From: Mycobacteroides sp. LB1
GTDB taxonomy: Bacteria > Actinomycetota > Actinomycetes > Mycobacteriales > Mycobacteriaceae
Direction of reading: 5' to 3'
NCBI RefSeq assembly: GCF_013449725.1
Contig: NZ_JACCFF010000001.1
Coordinates: 124,001 to 188,000 of the forward strand
DNA: 64,000 bases
This document shows, in pieces, positions 56,433-64,000 of the stretch. Below the pieces are notes generated by a model. It was not told the DNA's origin. It made no database searches and worked only from the letters and a program-made list of their open reading frames with translations. A program made the position numbers and the translations under genes. Within the stretch, counting starts at the first letter, position 1. Every line of letters begins with the position of its first letter.

Positions 56433-58345
56433 TCGACCTGTTCGGAAACCGGGCTGTCGGTGCTTTCCCGGCTCATCGCGGCCACCCAGCCGGTGATCTT
56501 TCGGGCAATATGCTGATCGGTCAGGCCGAGCGCTTCAAGGATCTGCCCGCGCGAGGCGTGCTCCAGGAACTGCTGTGGCACACCGATATCCCGGCTCGGC
56601 ACATCGATATCGGCATCCTGCATCGCCCTCGTCACCGCGGTGCCCGCACCGCCGTGCACGCCACTGTCCTCGAGAGTTACCACCAGCCGATGCTGGCGGG
56701 TCAGCTCTACCACGTACTCGGGCACCGGCAGCACCCAACGCGGGTCGACCACGGTGACCCCGATCCCCTGCTTTCCCAACCTCTCGGCCGCCGCCAGTGC
56801 CGTCGATGCGAACGGACCGACCGCCACCAACAGCACATCGGCATGTAAACCGCTCGCCGGCCGGGCGAGTACGTCGACTCCGTCACGCCGCTCGACCGCC
56901 GGGATATCCTTGCCGACTTCACCTTTCGGGAAACGCAGCGCTGTCGGCCCATCTTCGATGGCCAGGGCCTCGGTCAGCTCTTCGCGCAGCCGTGCGGCAT
57001 CCCGCGGGGCCGCGACGCGCATCCCGGGCACCACGTTCAGGATCGACAGGTCCCACATACCGTTGTGGCTGGCACCGTCACTGCCGGTGATGCCCGCCCG
57101 ATCGAGCACAAACGTGACCGGAAGCCGGTGCAGCGCAACGTCCATCATCACCTGATCGAATGCGCGGTTAAGGAACGTGGAATAGATCGCCACCACGGGG
57201 TGCATGCCACCCATCGCAAGCCCGGCGGCGGAGGTGACGGCATGCTGCTCGGCGATACCCACATCGAACAGTCGATCAGGGAAACGCTCACCGAACGCGC
57301 TCAGACCGGTCGGCCCGGGCATGGCCGCGGTGATCGCCACGATATTGCGGTGCTCGCTGGCCACATCGATGAGCGACTCGGAGAACACCGATGTCCAGCC
57401 CGGAGCTGAAACACTGATGGAGCGGCCGGTTTTCGGGTCGATGATGCCCGTAGAATGCATCTGGTCGGCCTCGTCGTCCTCGGCCGGGCCGTATCCCATG
57501 CCCTTGCGGGTGATCACGTGCACGATGACCGGGCCACCATAACCACGGGCGCGGCGCAGCGCGTCCTCCACCGCGTGTTCATCGTGTCCATCAACGGGCC
57601 CAACGTATTTCACTCCCAGATCGGTGAACATCAGCTGCGGCGAGACCGCATCCTTGACCCCAACCTTGAGGCTGTGCATCAACGCGTAAGCCAACGGCCC
57701 CACCACCGGCATACCGCGCAGCAGCTTCCTGCTCTCGTCGAGCACCTTCTCGTAGGTGGGCGTGAGCCGCAGCCCCGCCAGATGCGAGGCGAGCCCGCCG
57801 ATGGTCGGCGCATAACTGCGCCCGTTGTCGTTGACGACGATGATGATGCGCCGATGCTCGCCGGCGGCAATGTTGTTCAGCGCCTCCCAGCACATGCCGC
57901 CGGTAAGCGCGCCATCACCGACCACGGCGACGACATGACGACGTCGTTGCCCGGTCAGTTCGAAGGCCTTGGCAAGCCCATCGGCGTAGGACAGTGCAGT
58001 GGACGCATGGCTGGATTCCACCCAGTCATGTTCACTCTCGGCGCGCGACGGGTACCCCGATAGTCCGTCCTTCTGGCGTAGCGTGTCGAAGTCTCCGCAA
58101 CGTCCAGTCAGGATCTTGTGCACGTACGCCTGATGGCCAGTGTCGAAGATGATCGGGTCATACGGTGACTCGAAGACGCGATGCAGCGCGAGAGTCAGCT
58201 CGACGACACCCAGGTTGGGTCCAAGGTGGCCGCCGGTGGCAGCCACCTTATGGATCAGGAACTCGCGGATCTCGTCAGCGAGCAAGTCCAGCTCTCGCTT
58301 GGAGAGACCCTGCAGGTCACCCGGTCCCCTGATGTCGTCAAGCAT
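56429..58345 (-). CDS. dxs: 1-deoxy-D-xylulose-5-phosphate synthase (Rv2682c ortholog)
   Basis: The 638-residue thiamine-diphosphate enzyme starts the methylerythritol-phosphate route of isoprenoid synthesis. Hallmarks: [16 protein letters not shown], the TPP motif [16 protein letters not shown] with [25 protein letters not shown] (catalytic Glu region), [11 protein letters not shown] and [15 protein letters not shown]. Length is normal. nhaA is upstream with a 21-base gap, so the two are probably co-transcribed. Confidence 0.97.
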   Translation of the reverse strand: MLDDIRGPGDLQGLSKRELDLLADEIREFLIHKVAATGGHLGPNLGVVELTLALHRVFESPYDPIIFDTGHQAYVHKILTGRCGDFDTLRQKDGLSGYPSRAESEHDWVESSHASTALSYADGLAKAFELTGQRRRHVVAVVGDGALTGGMCWEALNNIAAGEHRRIIIVVNDNGRSYAPTIGGLASHLAGLRLTPTYEKVLDESRKLLRGMPVVGPLAYALMHSLKVGVKDAVSPQLMFTDLGVKYVGPVDGHDEHAVEDALRRARGYGGPVIVHVITRKGMGYGPAEDDEADQMHSTGIIDPKTGRSISVSAPGWTSVFSESLIDVASEHRNIVAITAAMPGPTGLSAFGERFPDRLFDVGIAEQHAVTSAAGLAMGGMHPVVAIYSTFLNRAFDQVMMDVALHRLPVTFVLDRAGITGSDGASHNGMWDLSILNVVPGMRVAAPRDAARLREELTEALAIEDGPTALRFPKGEVGKDIPAVERRDGVDVLARPASGLHADVLLVAVGPFASTALAAAERLGKQGIGVTVVDPRWVLPVPEYVVELTRQHRLVVTLEDSGVHGGAGTAVTRAMQDADIDVPSRDIGVPQQFLEHASRGQILEALGLTDQHIARKITGWVAAMSRESTDSPVSEQVD

Positions 58346-58366
58346 CTGGTCAGTCTACGCAGCGAT

Positions 58367-59665
58367 TCAGATCTGGTCGCTTGGAGCGGAGCCAAAAACA
58401 TCGGGCACTCCATCGTGGTCGGCATCAAGTGTCTCCTTGGCCTCAATCCGCTGATATGCCCGGTTCCGCAGCCTCAGCACCACCGCCGCCACGGCCGCCG
58501 AGGTAAGCGATCCGGCAAGGACACCGACCTTGACGTGTTCGGCAGCCGGCCCGGTCCCGAATGCCAGCTCCCCGATCAGCAGCGACACGGTGAACCCGAT
58601 CCCGGCAAGCAGCGTCACACCAGCGATATCCAGCCAACTCAGATCGTCGTCCAAACTGGCTCGGGTGAATCGCGCCAACAGATACGTGGTGACGAAGATC
58701 CCTATCGGTTTGCCCACCAGCAGGCCGAGGACCACGCCGAGAGCCACTGGATCCAACAGCGCCTGGCCCAATCCGGTGAAGCCGCCCAGGGTCACCCCCG
58801 CAGCGAAGAACGCGAATACCGGTACCGCGACACCCGCCGACAGTGGTCGTAGCCGATGCTCGAACCGCTCGGCCATTCCGTGCACGTCCGTGCGTCCGTC
58901 CCGCCTGAGAACCGGCACCATAAAGCCCAGCAGCACGCCCGCCACCGTCGCGTGCACACCCGAGGCATGCACCAACGCCCAGGTCGTTACCGCCAGCGGC
59001 ACCAGCAGCCACCATTCCCGGCGACGACGCTGCACCGCCAGCGCGAACAGCGCCAGCGGGATGATCGCCAGGCCCAACGGTCCCCAGTGCAGTTCATCGG
59101 TGTAGAAGACCGCGATCACAATGACCGCCAGCAGATCGTCCACCACCGCCAGGGTGAGCAGGAATGTGCGCAGCGCCGAGGGCAGATGCGTGGAAATCAC
59201 CGCGAGTACCGCAAGCGCGAAGGCGATATCGGTGGCCGTGGGGATCGCCCAGCCTCGCATCGCCTCGACGCCACCGGATGCATTCACGGCGAGATAAATG
59301 GCGGCCGGAACAAGCATGCCGCCCATGGCAGCAACGATCGGCAGCGCGGCGCGACCCGGGTCCCGCAGATCCCCCGCGACGAATTCCCGTTTGAGTTCGA
59401 CGCCGACGACGAAGAAGAAGATCGCGAGCAGCCCATCGGTGGCCCATCCCGCCAGCGTGAGGTTCAGGTGCAACCGCTCCGGCCCGACCACGAATCCCGC
59501 CAGGCGGTAGTAGTGGGCGCTCCAGGGCGAGTTGGCCCACAGGAGTGCCGCCAGTGCCGCCAGGACCAGCAGCACGCCGCCGACGGTTTCCTTGCGCAGG
59601 ATCTCTGCGACACGAGACGACTCCGCCCACGATCCGCGGGTGAAGACGCGTTGGCGCAGGCGCAT
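58367..59665 (-). CDS. nhaA: Na+/H+ antiporter NhaA
   Basis: The 432-residue membrane protein has 12 hydrophobic segments and the NhaA catalytic region [14 protein letters not shown] followed by [17 protein letters not shown], which contains the two aspartates that bind Na+ and H+. ELKREF is the cytosolic sensor region typical of NhaA. It moves Na+ out for protons in. The ATG at 59665 has a clear purine-rich region (GAGGA) upstream. A TATAAAGT box lies further upstream on this strand in the 120-base spacer to the methyltransferase, a possible promoter. Confidence 0.95.
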   Translation of the reverse strand: MRLRQRVFTRGSWAESSRVAEILRKETVGGVLLVLAALAALLWANSPWSAHYYRLAGFVVGPERLHLNLTLAGWATDGLLAIFFFVVGVELKREFVAGDLRDPGRAALPIVAAMGGMLVPAAIYLAVNASGGVEAMRGWAIPTATDIAFALAVLAVISTHLPSALRTFLLTLAVVDDLLAVIVIAVFYTDELHWGPLGLAIIPLALFALAVQRRRREWWLLVPLAVTTWALVHASGVHATVAGVLLGFMVPVLRRDGRTDVHGMAERFEHRLRPLSAGVAVPVFAFFAAGVTLGGFTGLGQALLDPVALGVVLGLLVGKPIGIFVTTYLLARFTRASLDDDLSWLDIAGVTLLAGIGFTVSLLIGELAFGTGPAAEHVKVGVLAGSLTSAAVAAVVLRLRNRAYQRIEAKETLDADHDGVPDVFGSAPSDQI

Positions 59666-59785
59666 GAGTTTAGGTGTCCGTCCTCGTGAGTTACGTCAGC
59701 TTTTCTGCAGAGCTGTACAAACGCCGACCAGACTTCCCGGCACACCTGCTGGCTACTTTATAAGATCTTGACGCTCGGCGCCCGA

Positions 59786-60952
59786 TCACCGGGTGAGGAG
59801 CGCAAAGCTCTCGATGTGATGAGTCAGCGGGAACGCATCGAACATTCGCAGCTCACGCACCTGATATCCCTGCTCCAGGTACAGGCCCACATCCCGCGCG
59901 AATGCCGCTGCCTCACAGCCGATATGAATCACCCTCGGCACGTTTGCCTCGGCGATTCGTCCAATGACCTCGCGTCCCGCCCCCGCTCGCGGCGGGTCCA
60001 GCACCGCGACATCGGCCTCACCCAGGTCCCGCACGGCATGGCGTACCGACCCGCAGATCATCGTGACCTGGCGCAGATCTGCAAGCGCACCCTTGGCGCT
60101 GCGGAACGCCGGGCGCGAGGTGTCGACGCTCACGACGCGTCCCGTGGGACCCACCGCCTCCCCCAGCACCGAGGCAAAAACCCCGACGCCGCCGTATAAG
60201 TCCCAGGCACTCATCCCCGGTTCCAGCTCGGCCCATTCCGAGACCAGCCGACTGTAAGTGCTCGCCGCGTCGCGATGTGCCTGCCAGAAGGCCGTCACCG
60301 GCACCAACCAATGCCGGTCCCCCACCTTCTGCACAGTCACGTCCTCGCCCTCGGCGACCGTGCGTCCGCGCAGCACATGCCTGCGGCCCTGATCGTCCAT
60401 CACGGCATGTAACGGCCCCTCGGAACCGAGATGCGGTTCATCCAGCCCGTCAAGCAGCCCAGGTACCACTTGGGCACACCGCAGATCGGTCACCAGCTCG
60501 TCACTGTGATAGCGGTGAAAACCAGGTTGCCCCAAGGCATTCACATCCAGACGCACCCGAGTCCGCCAAGCGGTGGGGCCGCCGGTCCCCACCTCCTCGG
60601 CCACACCCTGCCAGTCATACTTGCCGAGCCGGGCCAGCTGCTGGCTCACCACGTCGCCCTTGAGCTCACGCAGATACGCGGGATCAGCGAAAGACAAGTC
60701 ACAACAACCGGATTCACCGCTACCGTGCGCGATCGGACACAGCGGTTCAATTCGGTGCGGTGATGGATCGAGGACCTCGATCGCTGCGCCGTGCCAGAAG
60801 CTGGCTTGCCGGTCGTCGGTGATCTGAACGCGTACCCGTTCTCCCGGTAACGCGTATCTGACGAAGATGACCCGCCCGTCATGTCGGGTCACCACGCTGC
60901 CTCCGTTGGCCGGCCCGCCGGTCTCGACCTCCAGGATGTCGCCTATAGCCAT
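59786..60952 (-). CDS. TrmA/RlmD-type RNA uracil-C5-methyltransferase (Rv2689c ortholog)
   Basis: The 388-residue protein has an N-terminal TRAM domain (residues 1-55), a cysteine cluster CPIAHGSGESGCCDLSF near 75, and a class I SAM fold (WDLYGGVGVFA, VSVDTSRPA, VLDPPRAGAGREV). The nucleophilic cysteine is in HIGCEAAAFARD. This matches the TrmA/RumA family that methylates uracil C5 in tRNA or rRNA. It lies in the expected place upstream of the K+ permease gene. Confidence 0.92.
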   Translation of the reverse strand: MAIGDILEVETGGPANGGSVVTRHDGRVIFVRYALPGERVRVQITDDRQASFWHGAAIEVLDPSPHRIEPLCPIAHGSGESGCCDLSFADPAYLRELKGDVVSQQLARLGKYDWQGVAEEVGTGGPTAWRTRVRLDVNALGQPGFHRYHSDELVTDLRCAQVVPGLLDGLDEPHLGSEGPLHAVMDDQGRRHVLRGRTVAEGEDVTVQKVGDRHWLVPVTAFWQAHRDAASTYSRLVSEWAELEPGMSAWDLYGGVGVFASVLGEAVGPTGRVVSVDTSRPAFRSAKGALADLRQVTMICGSVRHAVRDLGEADVAVLDPPRAGAGREVIGRIAEANVPRVIHIGCEAAAFARDVGLYLEQGYQVRELRMFDAFPLTHHIESFALLTR

Positions 60953-60963
60953 CTATTCAGCCT

Positions 60964-62958
60964 CTACGAATCGAAACCGCGGCGTGAGTCACCGGGTGCG
61001 GGCTGCTCGTCGAGCTCTCGGCGACGTTCGGACGAGTCGAGCTGCCACGGAACGGATGTAACCATGACGTTGGGGACGAACAGCAGACGCCCCTTGAGCC
61101 GCAGCGCACTCTGGTTGTGCAGCACCTGTTCCCACCAATGACCCACCACATACTCGGGGATGAAGATGCTGACGACAGTGCGCGGCGCTTCGTTACTGAT
61201 GCGTTTGACGTAATCAAGGATCGGCCGGGTGATTTCGCGATATGGGGAGGCGATCACCTTGAGCGGGGTGCTGATATCGCTTATCTCCCATTCCCGGACA
61301 AGTTCGCGAGTGTCCCGATCGTCAACGCTGACGGTCACCGCTTCCAGCACGTCGGGGCGGGTGACCCGGGCGTAGGCGAGTGCGCGGAGGGTGGGCTGGT
61401 GCACCTTGGAGACCAGTACTACCGCGTGGGTGCGGCTGGGCAGCACCACTTCTCCCTCATGGTTGTCCAGCTCACGGGCCACGGTGTTGTAGTGCTTGTG
61501 AATCATCTTCATGAGCACGAACAGCAGGCCCATCGCCAGGATCGCGATCCACGCTCCGGCAAGGAATTTGGTGACCAGAACGACCAGCAGCACCGCGCCG
61601 GTCATCAGAAAACCGACGGTGTTGATGACGCGCGAGCGGAACATCTTGCGGCGCACCGCCGGGTCGGTCTCGGTCTTGAGCAGCCGGGTCCAGTGCCGCA
61701 CCATGCCGATCTGACTGAGCGTGAAAGACACGAAGACACCGACGATGTACAGCTGGATGAGAGCCGTCACCTCGGCCTTGAATGCCACCACGAACAGGAC
61801 CGCGACGGCCGACAGGAAGATGATGCCGTTGGAGAACGCCAGCCGGTCACCGCGGGTGTGTAGCTGCCGCGGCAGGTAACGGTCTTGCGCCAGAATCGAT
61901 CCAAGCACCGGGAAGCCGTTGAAGGCGGTATTGGCGGCCAACACCAGGATCAGCGCGGTCACCACGGTGATGAAAAGGAATCCAATCCGGAAGTCCCCGA
62001 ACACCGCCTCCGCCAACTGGGCAACCAGAGTCTTTTGGTGATAGTCCGCGGGGGCGCCCACCAGCTGCTGGGCCGGATCCTCCGCGATTTTCGCACCGGT
62101 GCGCTCGGCCAACAGGATGATGCCCATGAAAAGCGTGATGGCGATGCCGCCGAGGAGCAGCAACGTGGTGGCCGCGTTGCGTGACTTGGGTTTCCGGAAT
62201 GCCGGCACGCCGTTGCTGATCGCTTCCACACCCGTCAACGCGGCACAACCAGACGAGAACGCGCGGGCGACGAGGAACACCAGCGCGAATCCCATGATGC
62301 CGCTGCCCTCGCCGTGCATCTCGAAAGACGCCGATTCGGCCCTCAGCGGGGTATTGAGCACGTAGATCTGGAACAGACCCCAGCCCAGCATGAGATACAT
62401 GCCGATCATGAAGGTGTACGTGGGAATCGCAAACATGGCACCCGATTCGCGGACACCTCTCAAGTTCATCGACATCAGGACCACGATGGCCACTACGGCG
62501 AATGCGACCTTGTGCTGAGCGACGACAGGAATGGCCGAGCCGATATTCGACATCGCCGAGGACATCGAAACGGCAACGGTCAACACGTAATCCACCAGCA
62601 GCGCGCTGCCGACCGTCAGGCCCGCAGTGGGCCCGAGGTTGGTGGTCACCACCTCGTAATCACCACCGCCGGAGGGGTAGGCGTGCACATTCTGCCGGTA
62701 GCTTGCCACCACCACCATCATCACCGCGGCCACCGCCAGCCCGATCCATGGCGTCAAGGCATAGGCGGACATCCCCGCGACGGAGAGCACGAGGAAGATT
62801 TCCTCGGGCGCATATGCCACCGAGGACAACGCGTCGGAGGCGAAAACCGGGAGCGCGATCCGCTTCGGCAGCAGGGTATGGCCAAGGCTGTCACTACGGA
62901 ACGGCCGGCCGATTAGCAGGCGCCGAGCCGCCGTCGACAGCTTGGAAAGCGTAGACAC
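60964..62958 (-). CDS. APC-superfamily K+ permease, KimA-like (Rv2690c ortholog)
   Basis: The 664-residue protein has 12 hydrophobic segments from residue 30 to 470 (FASDALSSVAYAPEEIFL, YPSGGGDYEVVTTNLG near the substrate site, FSSGCAALTGVEAISNGVPAF) and a C-terminal cytosolic domain of about 190 residues with a USP-like alpha/beta layout (HAVVLVSKVHQPTLRALAYAR). This organisation matches KimA-type potassium uptake proteins, which in other bacteria respond to c-di-AMP; the mycobacterial ortholog is not characterised to my knowledge. GTG 62958 is chosen to match family length; the frame is open to 63057. Confidence 0.9.
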   Translation of the reverse strand: MSTLSKLSTAARRLLIGRPFRSDSLGHTLLPKRIALPVFASDALSSVAYAPEEIFLVLSVAGMSAYALTPWIGLAVAAVMMVVVASYRQNVHAYPSGGGDYEVVTTNLGPTAGLTVGSALLVDYVLTVAVSMSSAMSNIGSAIPVVAQHKVAFAVVAIVVLMSMNLRGVRESGAMFAIPTYTFMIGMYLMLGWGLFQIYVLNTPLRAESASFEMHGEGSGIMGFALVFLVARAFSSGCAALTGVEAISNGVPAFRKPKSRNAATTLLLLGGIAITLFMGIILLAERTGAKIAEDPAQQLVGAPADYHQKTLVAQLAEAVFGDFRIGFLFITVVTALILVLAANTAFNGFPVLGSILAQDRYLPRQLHTRGDRLAFSNGIIFLSAVAVLFVVAFKAEVTALIQLYIVGVFVSFTLSQIGMVRHWTRLLKTETDPAVRRKMFRSRVINTVGFLMTGAVLLVVLVTKFLAGAWIAILAMGLLFVLMKMIHKHYNTVARELDNHEGEVVLPSRTHAVVLVSKVHQPTLRALAYARVTRPDVLEAVTVSVDDRDTRELVREWEISDISTPLKVIASPYREITRPILDYVKRISNEAPRTVVSIFIPEYVVGHWWEQVLHNQSALRLKGRLLFVPNVMVTSVPWQLDSSERRRELDEQPAPGDSRRGFDS

Positions 62959-63090
62959 GAACGCCAACAGTAGGCCACGCGAGCAATCGCGGTACGGTCT
63001 CACTTGACATCGCTGTGTCTGATGCCGCGACGCGGCGTTAAGTAGTGCGACAAGCACTAAGCCGAATGCTTTATCCGGAAAGGTCTACTG

Positions 63091-63780
63091 GTGCGAGTAG
63101 TGGTGATGGGCTGCGGGCGCGTAGGCGCAGCGCTGGCCGGCGGCCTAGCCAGAATCGGCCACGAGGTGGCGATCATCGACAAGGAAGCGTCGGCGTTCAA
63201 CAGGCTCAGCGCCGAGTTCACCGGCGAACGCATCGTCGGCATGGGTTTCGACCGCGATGTCCTGCTGCGGGCCGGAATCGAGCGGGCACAGGCCTTCGCC
63301 GCGGTCTCCTCCGGTGACAACTCCAACATCATCTCGGCCCGGGCGGCCCGTGAGACCTTCGGCGTGGACCGAGTGGTCGCCCGTATCTACGACGCCAAAC
63401 GCGCCGCCGTGTACGAGCGCCTGGGCATCCCGACCGTAGCCACCGTGCCGTGGACCACCGATCGCCTGCTGCACGCGCTTACCCGTGAGAGCGACACCAC
63501 CAAATGGCGTGACCCGTCCGGTTCTGTCGTGGTCACCGAGCTGGCCCTGCACGAAGAGTGGATCGGCAAGCGCATCACGGCATTGGAAACCGCAACCGGC
63601 GCCCGAGCGGCCTTCATCATTCGGTTCGGCACCGGTCTGCTTCCCGACGCCAAGACTGTGATCCAAGACAGTGACGAGGTTTACGTATCGGCCGTATCGG
63701 GCCGGGCCGCCGAGGCGATGGCGATCGCGGCGCAGCCACCGGGCGAAGATGCCGATGACGACCACGGAGGTTCCCGATGA
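63091..63780 (+). CDS. ceoB: TrkA-type K+ uptake regulator CeoB (Rv2691 ortholog)
   Basis: The 229-residue protein has a RCK/TrkA_N domain (VVMGCGRVGAALAGGLARIGHEVAIID, nucleotide-binding GxGxxG) and a TrkA_C domain (residues 140-215). It gates K+ channels or transporters according to NAD or ATP. Start is GTG at 63091 with AAAGG 7 bases upstream; the stop overlaps the next ATG by 4 bases (ATGA), coupling the two Trk genes. The divergent spacer to the K+ permease gene is 132 bases. Confidence 0.95.
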   Translation: MRVVVMGCGRVGAALAGGLARIGHEVAIIDKEASAFNRLSAEFTGERIVGMGFDRDVLLRAGIERAQAFAAVSSGDNSNIISARAARETFGVDRVVARIYDAKRAAVYERLGIPTVATVPWTTDRLLHALTRESDTTKWRDPSGSVVVTELALHEEWIGKRITALETATGARAAFIIRFGTGLLPDAKTVIQDSDEVYVSAVSGRAAEAMAIAAQPPGEDADDDHGGSR

Positions 63781-64000
63781 AGGTCGCCATCGGAGGTGCC
63801 GGCGCCGTCGGTCGGTCCATCGCCCGCGAGCTCATCGAGAGCCGGCACGAAGTCACCCTGTTCGAACGCAACCCCGAGCACATCGATCCGGAGTCCGTGC
63901 CCGAGGCGAAGTGGCGGCTCGGTGATGCCTGCGAAATCAGCCTGTTGGAAGGCGAGCAGCTACATACCTTTGACGTGGTGATCGCGGCCACCGGTGATGA
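63777..64000 (+). CDS. ceoC: TrkA-type K+ uptake regulator CeoC, 5' part (Rv2692 ortholog)
   Basis: The visible 74 residues begin MKVAIGGAGAVGRSIAREL and hold a second RCK N-terminal domain with ELIESRHEVTLFERNPE and FDVVIAATGD. The gene is cut by the right edge of the window. It overlaps ceoB at ATGA and is read with it. It completes the ceoBC pair. Confidence 0.92.
   Translation, partial: MKVAIGGAGAVGRSIARELIESRHEVTLFERNPEHIDPESVPEAKWRLGDACEISLLEGEQLHTFDVVIAATGD

Overview
The window looks like chromosome of a rapidly growing mycobacterium of the Mycobacteroides abscessus-chelonae type. GC is moderate-high, starts are often GTG, TetR regulators and DHA2 exporters are numerous, and an aftC / hemQ-hemY-hemE / dxs / ceoBC block follows the gene order of Mycobacterium tuberculosis Rv2670c-Rv2692. 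A type-A chloramphenicol acetyltransferase beside dxs fits the abscessus group. No rRNA, tRNA, insertion sequence, phage or CRISPR was seen.

Region 1 (1-11361) is a minus-strand siderophore-like operon: a FxbA-type formyltransferase, an MbtH-like protein and a giant NRPS (C-A-T-E-C-A-T-C-A, running off the left edge). A close match to the mycobacterial IdeR iron box (11343-11361) lies just upstream. Together these point to an iron-repressed, formylated hydroxamate peptide of exochelin type. The N-hydroxylase, receptor and rest of the NRPS are not in the window.

Region 2 (11424-19046) is a minus-strand gene run (class II aldolase, dipeptidase, RidA-like, metallo-hydrolase, PanE-like reductase, SDR, DHA2 exporter) diverging from a TetR regulator. 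The shared promoter region holds two nearly identical operators. It reads as a small-molecule catabolic or detoxification operon with unknown substrate.

Region 3 (19142-27993) holds an SMI1/KNR4-like lipoprotein, an M48 peptidase with a possible leader ORF, a YqeY-like protein, a TetR/DHA2 exporter pair with paired operators, a GNAT, a membrane protein with a GYDRW repeat and a Pro/Thr-rich tail, a methyltransferase, and a 405-base gap with a hairpin array and an apparent rtcB remnant.

Region 4 (27994-45272) has tandem carboxylic acid reductases with mosaic identity, SnoaL-like and amidohydrolase genes, a ferritin-like protein, a ferredoxin plus PF10118 di-metal protein pair opposite a TetR, an ABC1 kinase, an SRPBCC/epimerase pair, a secreted MPT63-like protein, an FkbM methyltransferase and a GNAT.

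Region 5 (45265-64000) is core mycobacterial chromosome: zapE, RibD-like reductase, lipoprotein hydrolase, aftC, msrB, hemQ-hemY-hemE, DUF3000, rnd, cat, dxs, nhaA, a TrmA-like methyltransferase, a KimA-like K+ permease and the TrkA-type K+ regulators ceoB and ceoC (cut by the right edge).
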